Source of the DNA: Williamwhitmania taraxaci
Lineage (GTDB): Bacteria > Bacteroidota > Bacteroidia > Bacteroidales > Williamwhitmaniaceae
Direction: 5' to 3'
Assembly (NCBI RefSeq): GCF_900096565.1
Contig: NZ_FMYP01000037.1
Span: forward strand, 1-41,306
DNA: 41,306 nucleotides
Both the position numbers and the translations under genes were made by a program. Positions 23,948 to 34,877 of this stretch are shown here, in pieces. The notes under the pieces are model-generated. The model saw nothing but the letters and a program-made list of their open reading frames with translations, was not told the origin of the DNA and ran no database searches. Position 1 is the first letter of the stretch. Each line of letters begins with the position of its first letter.

Positions 23948-24790
23948 TTAATCCGTTTTCGGCCTAACTTCAGCCGATTGAATCAATCTTTGGGTTATTT
24001 GTTGGGCTTTGGTATCGTCGGTGGGGAATACTACCATAATGAGCCAGAAATTTTTATCCTTGCCAACAAGAAGCATGGAGAAGCTGGATCGAGGTTTACC
24101 ATCTGAAACAAAAGTTCCTTGCTGCAAAATGGCAGGCAGGTTGTTAATGGTGTATTCTTCGGTTTTGATATTGGCATTATCAATCCTTCTACTGCCAGTT
24201 AGTAGACTTAATCCAATATCGGCATACCGGTTAAGACTTCCCGTATCCGATTCGTTGGTAACAATAGTAAATGCAAGGGCAATAAAGTTCTTGTTGAATC
24301 CGGCAATACTCACTTCAACCTTTTCGAAACGGCTTCGGATGGCGGGTGGAATTTGTTCTATAATGGCATCTGCACTTTCAAATGTTTTTGGGAAACTGAG
24401 TACCAGCCCTTCTGTTCCTACGAACTGTTCGCTCCATTCCCGTTCATTGCTGGAATGGATGGCGTCTAAAAACGCATTTTTGATCATTCCGCCGTAGCCA
24501 ACAAAGGCAATTATCGAAAACAGAACTACAATTACTCCGAGTATTAGGGCAATGGTTCGTCTTGTTCTTCTTTTTTTATCTTGTTGCAACTGGGCCTGTC
24601 TGCTCTTCCTAAGGGCTGCTTCATCAATGCAGCATTCTTTGAGGTATTGATTGTGGCTACCCTTGGGATGACTCTCTTTCCAGTGGGTAAAGCTGTTCTC
24701 CATCTTTTTTCCACATTGGGTGCACAACACCGAATTTACCGATATTGCTTGGTTCAGATGACCGCAGTGGTTGCAAGCTAGGTAGTACAT
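23948..24790 (-). CDS. zinc-ribbon, single-TM protein of unknown function
   Basis: A 280-aa protein. Residues 5-29 form a four-cysteine zinc ribbon (CNHCG ... CTQCGKK). A basic linker (KKRRTRRT) precedes one transmembrane helix (IALILGVIVVLFSIIAFVGYGG, about residues 80-100). The roughly 170-residue C-terminal part, presumably periplasmic, has no motif I recognise. It is of the general layout 'ribbon in the cytoplasm, sensor-like or enzyme-like domain outside', but the function is not known. It lies between two divergent metabolic genes and forms no evident operon. Confidence 0.75.
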   Translation of the reverse strand: MYYLACNHCGHLNQAISVNSVLCTQCGKKMENSFTHWKESHPKGSHNQYLKECCIDEAALRKSRQAQLQQDKKRRTRRTIALILGVIVVLFSIIAFVGYGGMIKNAFLDAIHSSNEREWSEQFVGTEGLVLSFPKTFESADAIIEQIPPAIRSRFEKVEVSIAGFNKNFIALAFTIVTNESDTGSLNRYADIGLSLLTGSRRIDNANIKTEEYTINNLPAILQQGTFVSDGKPRSSFSMLLVGKDKNFWLIMVVFPTDDTKAQQITQRLIQSAEVRPKTD

Positions 24791-25041
24791 CTTTTGCTCT
24801 GGTTAATTGTATTGTGCTTTAGCTGGAAAACTATAATGATTCTGGCATAAAGATAAGGGTTTTATTATAACGGAAGAGATAAGGACTGGAAGAAGTAATT
24901 GGAGTTCGAATGAAACCAAAATCCCTGAGTATTGGAGTAAGAGAGAGGCTAAAGCGTGCAGGCTGCATCTTTCAGCCTAATGCCAACGATGTTCCAATCA
25001 AAAAATATTTGTCGGGTTATGCTAATACTGAAGCTATTTAA

Positions 25042-25049
25042 TACCTTTG
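25042..25049 (+). promoter_or_regulatory. -7 element for the metallopeptidase gene
   Basis: TACCTTTG, an exact TAnnTTTG, 24 nt before ATG 25074. An ORF extension to 25047 would begin inside this element, which supports the later start. Confidence 0.55.
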
Positions 25050-25073
25050 GGCAACCTAAAATGTTTTAATCCT

Positions 25074-26759
25074 ATGAAAAAATATTTATCTATCAGTACG
25101 TTGGTACTGGCAGGCTTGGTAATGTGGTCCTGCGCTTCAAAACAAGAAAAGATGGAGAATAAACTAAAAGCCTTTATCGAAAAGCACGAGGCTACCATTC
25201 AACCTTTATCAAAGGAGGCTGCCCTTGCCTATTGGAACGCTTCCATATCGGGCAAGAATGAGGATTATGCCACCATGGAGGAGTTGAACGTGAAACTCAC
25301 CACGGTTTATACCAATAAAGAGGCGTTTGCCGAACTTAAGGCGATCAAGGAATCGGGTGAGGTAAAGGATAGCTTGTTGCTACGCCAACTCGACATTATC
25401 TACATGCAGTTCTTGGGAAATCAAATCGATACCACCAAGTTGGCCCGAAAAATTAAGATGGAAACTGAGATAGAAAAGAAGTATTCCAACTTTAGAGCCA
25501 TGGTTAATGGCAAGGCTATTTCGGATAATGATGTCGAAGCCATTCTTAAGAAATCGACCAACAGCAAGGAGCTGCAAGCAGCATGGGAAGCCCATAAGCA
25601 AATTGGTCCACTCGTAGCCAACGATCTTAAAGCATTAGTTAAGCTGCGTAACGAGATTGCCAAAGATCTTGGTTTCTCCAACTTCCATGAGATGAGTCTT
25701 AAGCTTGGCGATCAAGATCCTGCCGAAGTGAATACCCTCTTCGACGAGCTCGATAGCCTTACCCGTGGAGCTTTTGCACAGCTCAAGGACGATATGGATA
25801 CCTACTTTGCCAAACGATACAACGTTAAGAAAGAGAACTTAATGCCTTGGCATTACCAAAACCGTTTCTTTCAGGAGGCACCGGTTATTTATCCTGTGGA
25901 TATTGATAAATACTACGAAAAGCAAGACTTAGTTAAGCTAACTGCCACTTTCTATAACGGCATTGGCCTGAACATGGATGATGTTATCGCCAAGAGCGAC
26001 CTGTTTGAAAAACCAGGTAAGAACCAACATGCCTACTGTATGGATGTGGATCGCGAAGGTGATGTTCGTTCCTTAAACAACGTGAAGCCGAACTCCGATT
26101 GGATGGGGACTCTTCTTCATGAGTTTGGCCATGGCGTTTACTCCAAGTATAATGATAGAAACCTTCCGTTCGAGCTACGTACTCAGGCGCACACCTTCAC
26201 CACCGAGGCTATTGCCATGATCTTTGGTCGTTTTTCGACCAATCCAATGTGGATGAAAGATATGGGAATTATTGATTCGACTGAGGCTGTGAAAATTGCC
26301 GACAATTGTCACAAGACTCTTCGTTTACAGCAGCTAGTATTCAGCCGTTGGGCTCAGGTGATGTACCGCTTTGAGAAGGGTATGTATGAGAATCCCGATC
26401 AAGATCTCAACAAGTTATGGTGGGACTTGGTTGAGAAGTATCAAATGATTAAGAAACCAGAAGGACGCAATATGCCCGATTACGCTACCAAAATTCATAT
26501 TGCTACCGTTCCTTGCTACTACCACAACTACTTATTGGGTGAACTGTTGGCCTCTCAACTTTACTACCATATTACCGATAAGGTGCTTAAATCGGACGAC
26601 TATGTGAATCAAAGTTTTGTGAATCGTCCGGAAGTTGGGACTTACCTTAAGCAAAATGTGTTTATGCCAGGTGCACGCTACTACTGGAATGAGATGATTG
26701 AGCGCGCTACAGGCGAGAAGCTCACTGCAAAATACTATGCAAAACAATTTGTCCAATAA
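25074..26759 (+). CDS. M2/M3-like zinc metallopeptidase lipoprotein
   Basis: A 561-aa exported gluzincin peptidase. The lipoprotein signal peptide MKKYLSISTLVLAGLVMW is followed by SC (Cys about residue 20). The zinc motif is LLHEFGHGVYS (His349, His353) with the third ligand probably Glu378 in TTEAIAMIFGR. The helical N-terminal half is typical of peptidyl-dipeptidase/oligopeptidase families (M2 and M3), which cleave short peptides in a deep channel. Family M2 versus M3 cannot be settled by eye. ATG 25074 is preferred because of the signal peptide and the promoter element just upstream. A strong terminator follows. Confidence 0.9.
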   Translation: MKKYLSISTLVLAGLVMWSCASKQEKMENKLKAFIEKHEATIQPLSKEAALAYWNASISGKNEDYATMEELNVKLTTVYTNKEAFAELKAIKESGEVKDSLLLRQLDIIYMQFLGNQIDTTKLARKIKMETEIEKKYSNFRAMVNGKAISDNDVEAILKKSTNSKELQAAWEAHKQIGPLVANDLKALVKLRNEIAKDLGFSNFHEMSLKLGDQDPAEVNTLFDELDSLTRGAFAQLKDDMDTYFAKRYNVKKENLMPWHYQNRFFQEAPVIYPVDIDKYYEKQDLVKLTATFYNGIGLNMDDVIAKSDLFEKPGKNQHAYCMDVDREGDVRSLNNVKPNSDWMGTLLHEFGHGVYSKYNDRNLPFELRTQAHTFTTEAIAMIFGRFSTNPMWMKDMGIIDSTEAVKIADNCHKTLRLQQLVFSRWAQVMYRFEKGMYENPDQDLNKLWWDLVEKYQMIKKPEGRNMPDYATKIHIATVPCYYHNYLLGELLASQLYYHITDKVLKSDDYVNQSFVNRPEVGTYLKQNVFMPGARYYWNEMIERATGEKLTAKYYAKQFVQ

Positions 26760-26784
26760 CCGATAGTTTATTCCATTATAGATA

Positions 26785-26815
26785 GGGGTTGCAGATGTTC
26801 TGCAACCCCTTTTTT
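26785..26815 (+). terminator. Rho-independent terminator after the metallopeptidase gene
   Basis: Perfect 10-bp stem GGGGTTGCAG (26785-26794) with CTGCAACCCC (26800-26809), a 5-nt loop, then six T. Confidence 0.95.
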
Positions 26816-27183
26816 GTGCGCTGGTTTATCTTTCGCCCAAAATACTAGGCCATATAAAACTAACTACGACAATTGCTTGTTTGTTATTAGCGTATTAGTG
26901 TAATTGACCGAAATATGAGTCCGCATTTGGGAGATATTAACTAATGTTTTATCATCGGACTGGCGAAAGAGCGTTGTTGTTGGAACGCTAAATTCAGATG
27001 AGGAATATCACTATTTTCATCGATAGTTTTTATGTGATCTTATGTGTGGATGCTTATATTTGTTGATTAGCACAATGTCCCTCTTTCTGCAAAAATGAGT
27101 TTTCATACAAAGCAGAAATGGATAATTGCAATAGCTCGTTTTATTTTAGTAAATTGTAGATATTTAATTAGAGCATATCACCT
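26816..27183. other. intergenic stretch upstream of siaC
   Basis: This 368-nt, AT-rich stretch has no recognisable gene, RNA or clear TAnnTTTG promoter. It presumably holds the promoter for the siaC-phosphatase pair. Confidence 0.5.
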
Positions 27184-27564
27184 ATGGCAGAAGTAATATT
27201 TTTTCGTCCAAAACTAGAAGACCGACCGGGGATAAATTTTAATGGTGAAACGGGCTTGTTAGAAATTGAAGGGCGTTCTCTCCCAGAAGATTCAGTGGTG
27301 TATTACCAACCTGCTATTGCTTGGTTGAAGGAGTATGCCTTAAATCCAAGACCTATAACTACGCTGGATATTAATATCTACTATATGAACTCTGCCTCGG
27401 CAAAGCGGATTGTGGATATACTGGAAGTTCTTGATGGTATTAAACAGCAGGGGTTTAAGGTAGACGTTGTATGGAAATACAGGGACGATGATGACGATTG
27501 TCTCGACGAGGGGTATGAAATGGCTCGCATGTGTTCCATCCCATTTAACTATCGACCTATTTAA
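27184..27564 (+). CDS. siaC: SiaC-family regulatory phosphoprotein (DUF1987)
   Basis: A 126-aa cytosolic protein of the DUF1987/SiaC family with a STAS-like fold. In Pseudomonas, SiaC is phosphorylated by the kinase SiaB, dephosphorylated by the PP2C-type phosphatase SiaA, and binds the diguanylate cyclase SiaD. Here the central LDINIYYMNSASAKRIVDIL segment contains Ser70 and Ser72, in the place where the Pseudomonas phospho-threonine lies. A SpoIIE-type phosphatase is encoded 22 nt downstream. No SiaB-like kinase or GGDEF protein is in the window, so the partner kinase must be elsewhere, and the output is unknown. Confidence 0.88.
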   Translation: MAEVIFFRPKLEDRPGINFNGETGLLEIEGRSLPEDSVVYYQPAIAWLKEYALNPRPITTLDINIYYMNSASAKRIVDILEVLDGIKQQGFKVDVVWKYRDDDDDCLDEGYEMARMCSIPFNYRPI

Positions 27565-27586
27565 ACGGAATTAAACCCATACAAGC

Positions 27587-29470
27587 ATGAGTCCGGCTAT
27601 TAAATATTTTGTCCTCTTATTGATTACCTGCTTTAGCAGCAGTTGGGGTGGAATGGTTTATGGCCAAAAAATTCCAGAGGCTATTCAGCGCGAAATTGAT
27701 GCAAACCTGGCTTTAGCCAAAAGCAATGAATCTCAAGGAAACCTCTCCGAAGCGGCCATGTATTACGGGAAGGTGGCCAAGGTGTATTGGGTAAATAACC
27801 AAGGCAAGCAGGCTATTAATCATTACGAAATGGCTGCTTCGCTAAATATACGAATTGGGAATTCCAATGCATTGCGCACTATCTATGGCAACATGGGAGT
27901 TATTTCGTCCGACCAAGAAGAGTTTGAAAATGCAATTGTATACTTCCAGAAAAGTTTAACCATTAGCAAAAAACAGAAGCGAAAAGCTGATGTCGCTAAC
28001 ATGTTGGTAAATATTGGATCGGCACAGCTTGAGTTGAATAGGAGTCAAGAATCGCTTAAATCATTTACCGAGGCCAATGCACTTGCCTTAGAGTTGAATG
28101 ATTTAAGCTTAATAAAGAGCACCTATGGTGTGCTAGCCGAGGTGGAAACAAAGCTCGGACATGCGGAGAAATCGGCCGAGTATTTTAACCTCTACAGCGC
28201 ATTTTCGCGTAGGCTTCAGCGCGACCAAATGGCTCTCAAGGACAAGGAGGTTAGTGAGCGTGAGCAACACGCCAAGGCCCAAGTAAATGAAGTTGTTCAG
28301 AGCAAGTTGCTCACAGAAGAAGAGCTGCAACAGCAGACAAAGAATCTTAAATCCACTAAGGCTACTCTTCAAAAAGTTGAGTTAATTTCGAAGGAGAAGC
28401 AATTGCAAATAAACCTTCTTAGCAAGCAACGCGAGCTTCAGCAGGCACAGCTCCGCGCTCAAGCCATGGTGCGTAATGCCATTATTGGGGTTGTTATTTT
28501 CATGATGGGAATTGCCGGTTTAATACTCTATGGTTATAACCAAAAGCGCAAGGCGAACCATCTTCTCGAAAAGCAGAACATCGAAATTGCGGCCAAAAGT
28601 CAAGCCCTTGAGTTAGCTTCCTTACAAATTCGCCGCCAGAATGATAATATTACTTCCAGTATTAATTACGCTCAACGCATTCAGGAAGCATTACTACCCA
28701 CCGAAGAAGGGCTACAAACGGTAATTCCAGAGTCATTTGTATTCCTTCAACCGCGAGATATTGTTTCAGGCGACTTTCATTGGTTTTCAAAATCTCACCA
28801 CTCAAAAAATACTACCTTCAAGCAAATTGCTGGAGATAGTGAACCTCGATTCTTCATTACGGCCGCCGATTGTACTGGTCATGGGGTTCCGGGTGCCTTT
28901 ATGAGCATGATTGGTGTAAATCTACTTGAAAATATCACTCGCAGTGGTGGGGTGGTGGCCAGCGATATACTGAATGAGCTACATCGGTCCGTTCGTTTTA
29001 TGCTAAAGCAGTATAAAAACGATAATCGCGATGGTATGGAGATTGCTTTTTGTGTGATTCGCAATCAAGGCAAAACCATTGAGTTCGCTGGAGCCCGAAA
29101 TCCACTCATTTTGATTAAGAATGGTGAGTTAACCATCATTAAGGGCGATGCTGTTCCTGTAGGCGGATCACAAAACGAAGAGCAGCGTGAGTTTACCCTA
29201 CACACCATTGATATAGATTGCCCTACTTCGTGTTATATCTTTAGCGACGGAATTCTCGATCAGTTTGGAGGACCCGATAGCGTTAAGTTTACCTCCAGAC
29301 GGCTTCGTGATTTACTCTTAAGCATCCATCAACTTCCCATGGCCGAACAAAAGGTTCGGGTGGCGGAAACCATTAAGGCTTGGATGGGACTACATGAGCC
29401 TCAACTCGACGATATGCTGTTAATGGGCTTCCGATTGGGCGATGATGAGCATCCCGTTAATTTAAGTTAG
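27587..29470 (+). CDS. TPR protein with SpoIIE-type PP2C phosphatase, SiaA-like
   Basis: A 627-aa membrane protein. A signal-anchor or signal peptide (FVLLLITCFSSSWGG) is followed by about five TPR-like repeats (residues 35-215), a coiled-coil segment, a transmembrane helix (AIIGVVIFMMGIAGLILYGY, about 297-316), a second short coiled coil, and a C-terminal SpoIIE/PP2C domain. Phosphatase marks are GDFHWF near residue 394, AADCTGHGVPGAFMSMIG and DDMLLMGFRLG. The extracytoplasmic TPRs probably sense or bind partners, and the phosphatase probably acts on the SiaC protein encoded just upstream. This architecture is common in Bacteroidota. Confidence 0.9.
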   Translation: MSPAIKYFVLLLITCFSSSWGGMVYGQKIPEAIQREIDANLALAKSNESQGNLSEAAMYYGKVAKVYWVNNQGKQAINHYEMAASLNIRIGNSNALRTIYGNMGVISSDQEEFENAIVYFQKSLTISKKQKRKADVANMLVNIGSAQLELNRSQESLKSFTEANALALELNDLSLIKSTYGVLAEVETKLGHAEKSAEYFNLYSAFSRRLQRDQMALKDKEVSEREQHAKAQVNEVVQSKLLTEEELQQQTKNLKSTKATLQKVELISKEKQLQINLLSKQRELQQAQLRAQAMVRNAIIGVVIFMMGIAGLILYGYNQKRKANHLLEKQNIEIAAKSQALELASLQIRRQNDNITSSINYAQRIQEALLPTEEGLQTVIPESFVFLQPRDIVSGDFHWFSKSHHSKNTTFKQIAGDSEPRFFITAADCTGHGVPGAFMSMIGVNLLENITRSGGVVASDILNELHRSVRFMLKQYKNDNRDGMEIAFCVIRNQGKTIEFAGARNPLILIKNGELTIIKGDAVPVGGSQNEEQREFTLHTIDIDCPTSCYIFSDGILDQFGGPDSVKFTSRRLRDLLLSIHQLPMAEQKVRVAETIKAWMGLHEPQLDDMLLMGFRLGDDEHPVNLS

Positions 29471-29643
29471 GCAATTGTGTTGTATGTTCCTTATACTATT
29501 AACTTTGATAAACGTATAGTTTCACTTAGTAAACGGATGTTGTTTGTCCTAATGAAAGGTTAATTTTACAGGAATATTTTTATCGACATATTTCCTGAGT
29601 GATTTTATATTTAGGGAAGAGAATTGTTGAAAAAACGAACCTC

Positions 29644-30579
29644 ATGATAAAAAACGTAATCTCCCTTCTCACAATTTCCTTCATCTCCGCTAGTAGCCTC
29701 TTTGCGCAAACAATACTTTCATCACCAGGTCTCTATCAAGATTCTTTAGGACGAGTTTTTATTCAGGAAAAGCTCCCATCCTACTTTTTTGTCGATACTG
29801 CAGGTGGAACGAAACTGTTACTCCCCGGAGATAAGAAGTATGCCAATCCCATGTATTTTGATGGAGCGGGCAGCCATTTTTTTGTTTACACAAACCCTGC
29901 AAATGGTGAGAAATATAAGATGAAAATAATGGCCGATGGGGCAGGTCCAAAATCGTCGCTCCATTTCTCAGAAGGGCTCAGCGTCAGGTATAAAAATAAG
30001 TTCTACTGTGAAAAAGGTGCTAGGGCTGTCATTACGGCGAAGGACGACAAGAGTGGGGTTTCTTCTGTCTACGTTTCTAACGATGGAATCGCGTTTTCAC
30101 CGGTGAGCAATCTCTTTACTTTTGACAAGGAAGGTGAGCAAAAACTTCGCATGTATGCTATCGATAATGTTGGTAATGTTGGCGATACCACGGAGGCTAT
30201 CGTCGTGGTTAATTTAGAGGCCACCATAAATATGCCGGATATCTTCTTTGATTACAACAGCTCTCAGCTGCGCGAATCCTCCTTTATTGAACTGCTAAAT
30301 ATTGTCGAGTTGCTTAAGGAGCACCAAGTAGTTCGATTGGAAATTGTCGCCCATACCGACTGTCGCGGTAGCGCAGAATACAACCTTAAACTTTCGGCCA
30401 AACGGGCCCTTTCTGTGCTGCGCTTTATGGAATCGAAAGGGATTGCTGGCTCTCGGCTAAGATCAAAAGGAATGGGAAGCAAAACGCCCGTTAATCGATG
30501 CACTAAAGGTGTAACTTGTAGCGAAGAGGAGCATCAGGCCAATCGTAGGGTTGAGTTTAAACTGTTACCGTTAAAATAG
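29644..30579 (+). CDS. OmpA-family protein with an OmpL47-like beta domain
   Basis: A 311-aa exported protein. The signal peptide MIKNVISLLTISFISASSLFAQ supports ATG 29644 over the ATG at 29599. Residues about 115-190 form one Ig/OmpL47-like repeat (ITAKDDKSGVSSVYVSNDG ... RMYAIDNVGNVGD). The C-terminus is a peptidoglycan-binding OmpA domain: IFFDYNSSQLRESS, then EIVAHTDCRGSAEYNLKLS and RRVEFKLLP. It would be anchored in or near the outer membrane and hold the cell wall. It is 10 nt before the next gene, whose protein has the same repeat several times, so the two probably work together. Confidence 0.88.
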   Translation: MIKNVISLLTISFISASSLFAQTILSSPGLYQDSLGRVFIQEKLPSYFFVDTAGGTKLLLPGDKKYANPMYFDGAGSHFFVYTNPANGEKYKMKIMADGAGPKSSLHFSEGLSVRYKNKFYCEKGARAVITAKDDKSGVSSVYVSNDGIAFSPVSNLFTFDKEGEQKLRMYAIDNVGNVGDTTEAIVVVNLEATINMPDIFFDYNSSQLRESSFIELLNIVELLKEHQVVRLEIVAHTDCRGSAEYNLKLSAKRALSVLRFMESKGIAGSRLRSKGMGSKTPVNRCTKGVTCSEEEHQANRRVEFKLLPLK

Positions 30580-30589
30580 AGCCAATTCT

Positions 30590-32245
30590 ATGAGACATTA
30601 TATACTTGCTTTTTCGTTTTTTATATTGGGCGCGTTTGCTGCTTTTGGTCAGCGCACGGCAACCGATACTACGAAAAAGGTGATCTTCAAAAAAAATGCT
30701 GAGGTTCGGTTTTATATGGGCACTAAGGGAGATGGATCTGATGCTGTTCCTCTTTTCGTCAACCTAAAGTCCCCTGTAAGGTTAACTTCGTCGGGGAAAT
30801 ACACCATGACCCACCTCGATTTGAAATTGGGGAAAAAGATTCCTTTCGAAGTGTATGCCGATGGTCAGGCACCTCAAACTGGATTTGGAATCGTAGAGGT
30901 GGATAAAGGAAAGGATAATATACACCACGTAAAGCCGCCCTGCATCATTACCTTTTCTGCCAGCGATGACCTTTCTGGACTTGAATCCATATTTGTCTCT
31001 CTCGATGGGGCGCCTTATTTTGAGTGCATAGATACCATTGCTTTAACAGAGGAAAAATTGCATATAGTCCGTTTTTTCAGCATTGATAAGGTTGGTAACA
31101 GAGAGAAAACGAGCGAGATAAAAGTATTGGTCGATGGCACACCACCTGTTTCTAATTTGGAAATTAGGGGCGATAGGAGTGACAATACCATCTCGGCACG
31201 GTCTTCAGTTGCTCTGCTTGCAACCGATAATCATAGCGTGAAGAAAACGGTATACAAAATAGATGACGGCCAAGAATTTCGCTATGGCATGCCGCTAAAG
31301 GCCTCTACATTCGCAGAAGGGGAGCATACTATTTCCTACTTTTCCGAAGATTTTTCGGGCAACAGAGAGGAACCTAAAGAGTTTACTTTCTTTGTTGATA
31401 AAAGTGCTCCCATTGTATTTGTTGAAATAGTTGGGAACAGCTACGTGCTAAACGGAAAATCCTATTCTTCCGGCAGGTCTCAACTTCAAATCACAGCCGT
31501 AGATAATAAGGCAGGTGTAAATAATATTTTCTACACCATTAATGGAAACAAGGCAGTTGAATATACTAAACCAGTTTATCTTTCCGAATTAATAGGATCA
31601 CTATCCATCACTGCATTTGCTACTGATAAGGTAAATAATAAAACCTCTGAGAATAACGATAACCAGCTCTCTAATGTCCCCTCCGTGGACATTTCTGGAC
31701 CGTCGGTATCGCACCGGTTTGTAGGAAATAAAATATTTAGGAACGATACTCTTTTTATCTCCCCATCAACCCGTATTTTTCTGGATGGGCGTGATACTGA
31801 ATCGGGTTTATCACACATCGTGTATCGAATGGATGGTGCTGAGGAGCAAACCTTCGACAAGCCTTTTGCTGTAACGGCAGAAGGTAACCATGCCATTGCC
31901 TACACCGGTTTCGATAATGTGGAGAATATCAACAGCGGAAAGGGTGCGTTTTTTGTCGATGCTACCGGACCCGAAATTGCCTGTATCTTTGGGCAGAGAC
32001 CTATTGGTAAGAGTGCCGATGGCTTGGATATTTATCCTTCCACCCTAACGCTGTTCCTTGGAGCTACCGATGCGATCACAGGAACCAACCGACTGTTTTA
32101 CTCCTTGAATGCGGCAACAAAGAAGCCATACGGAATGCCGATATCCGAATTGAAGCCTAACCAGAACTATGTGCTGAAGGTTGAGGCTTTCGATATTCTT
32201 GGTAATACTACATTTAAGGAGGTTCGGTTTGCCGTTGGTGAATAG
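30590..32245 (+). CDS. exported protein with tandem OmpL47-like repeats
   Basis: A 551-aa secreted protein: signal peptide MRHYILAFSFFILGAFAAFG, then at least four or five repeats of about 90-100 residues with the pattern ASDDLSGLESIFVSLDG ... HIVRFFSIDKVGN. Repeat starts are near residues 120, 205, 290, 395 and 480. Each has the 'no catalytic site, beta-sandwich' look of OmpL47/chitobiase-C-terminal-like domains, suggesting a surface or periplasmic scaffold. The repeat type matches the single copy in the OmpA protein encoded directly upstream. No cell-anchor motif is visible; the C-terminus ends at the last repeat. Confidence 0.8.
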   Translation: MRHYILAFSFFILGAFAAFGQRTATDTTKKVIFKKNAEVRFYMGTKGDGSDAVPLFVNLKSPVRLTSSGKYTMTHLDLKLGKKIPFEVYADGQAPQTGFGIVEVDKGKDNIHHVKPPCIITFSASDDLSGLESIFVSLDGAPYFECIDTIALTEEKLHIVRFFSIDKVGNREKTSEIKVLVDGTPPVSNLEIRGDRSDNTISARSSVALLATDNHSVKKTVYKIDDGQEFRYGMPLKASTFAEGEHTISYFSEDFSGNREEPKEFTFFVDKSAPIVFVEIVGNSYVLNGKSYSSGRSQLQITAVDNKAGVNNIFYTINGNKAVEYTKPVYLSELIGSLSITAFATDKVNNKTSENNDNQLSNVPSVDISGPSVSHRFVGNKIFRNDTLFISPSTRIFLDGRDTESGLSHIVYRMDGAEEQTFDKPFAVTAEGNHAIAYTGFDNVENINSGKGAFFVDATGPEIACIFGQRPIGKSADGLDIYPSTLTLFLGATDAITGTNRLFYSLNAATKKPYGMPISELKPNQNYVLKVEAFDILGNTTFKEVRFAVGE

Positions 32246-32317
32246 TGATATCGAGCTATAATAGGGGGAAGTCCATTTTTTGTGGTATCTTCGCGCCTCA
32301 TTAAAAAATAAGGAGTT

Positions 32318-33151
32318 ATGGCCGAACTGGGAAGGATCAATAGGCTGAAGATTGTTCGGGAAGTTGAATTTGGAGTTTACCTCGATGGGGAAAACCTCGG
32401 TGAAATTCTTATGCCCATTCGTTATGTGCCGGGCGAGAGCCGTGTTGACGATGAGGTGGATGTGTTTATTTCCCTTGATTCCGAAGATCGATTAGTTGCA
32501 ACAACCGATAAGCCCATTGCTATGGTGGGTGAGTTTGGATATATGGAGATTGTAGAGGAGAGTAAGATTGGTGCTTTTGCCGATTGGGGATTGATGAAAG
32601 ATCTTTTTATACCATTCCGTGAGCAAAAGCAACGGATGGAACAAGGTCGTTCCTACTTGATACGAGTATATATCGATAAGGAAACGACCCGAATTGCCGG
32701 ATCGGGTAGGGTGGAACGCTTTCTCGATAACATCCCACCAGATTTTGTGGTTGGGCAGGAGGTAGACCTCTACATCTATAGCGAGAGCGAATTGGGGTAT
32801 ACCGCCATTATTAATAATACCCATACGGGCATTCTTTACCATTCCGATCTATTCAAATTGGTTCGAAAAGGACAGCGCACCAAAGGGTTTATTAAAAAGA
32901 TTAGGGAAGACGACAAGATAGACCTTTCGCTGGAACCAATCGGTTACCGAAATAAGATTGATGAAATATCGCAACGGGTAATTGATACTCTTACGCAGAA
33001 CAATGGTTTCCTTGCCATAAATGATAAGACTGACCCTGACGTGATATACAAAATGCTCGACATGAGTAAGAAAAATTTCAAGAAATCGATAGGCTCGCTT
33101 TTTAAGGCTGGACTGATTACCATTGCTGATAACGGAATCAAACTGGTATAG
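32318..33151 (+). CDS. S1 RNA-binding protein, CvfB/YitL-like
   Basis: A 277-aa protein of the CvfB family, with three OB/S1-type modules and a C-terminal winged helix (VIYKMLDMSKKNFKKSIGSLFKAGLI). Typical segments are EVEFGVYLDGENLGEILMP at the start, GAFADWGLMKDLFIPF in the second module, and TGILYHSDLFKLVRKGQRTKGFIKKIREDDKIDL in the third (seen as GILYHSDLF and KGFIKKIREDDK). CvfB proteins bind RNA and affect expression of virulence or stress genes in Gram-positives; the job in this organism is unknown. ATG 32318 is preceded by AAGGAG, one of few clear Shine-Dalgarno sequences here. Confidence 0.92.
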   Translation: MAELGRINRLKIVREVEFGVYLDGENLGEILMPIRYVPGESRVDDEVDVFISLDSEDRLVATTDKPIAMVGEFGYMEIVEESKIGAFADWGLMKDLFIPFREQKQRMEQGRSYLIRVYIDKETTRIAGSGRVERFLDNIPPDFVVGQEVDLYIYSESELGYTAIINNTHTGILYHSDLFKLVRKGQRTKGFIKKIREDDKIDLSLEPIGYRNKIDEISQRVIDTLTQNNGFLAINDKTDPDVIYKMLDMSKKNFKKSIGSLFKAGLITIADNGIKLV

Positions 33152-33194
33152 CGACGGATTAGTTCTCCTGATTGGAGCATATTTACTGTTTATT

Positions 33195-33226
33195 AAAAGA
33201 GGCTACCCATTTAGGTAGCCTCTTTT
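33195..33226. terminator. bidirectional terminator between convergent genes
   Basis: AAAAGAGGCTACC (33195-33207) pairs with GGTAGCCTCTTTT (33214-33226) over a 6-nt loop. A-rich and T-rich arms make it work on both strands, for the S1 protein gene and the convergent ABC-F gene. Confidence 0.95.
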
Positions 33227-33248
33227 CTATATGTATGCTCTGCAAATA

Positions 33249-34877
<1,629 letters not shown>

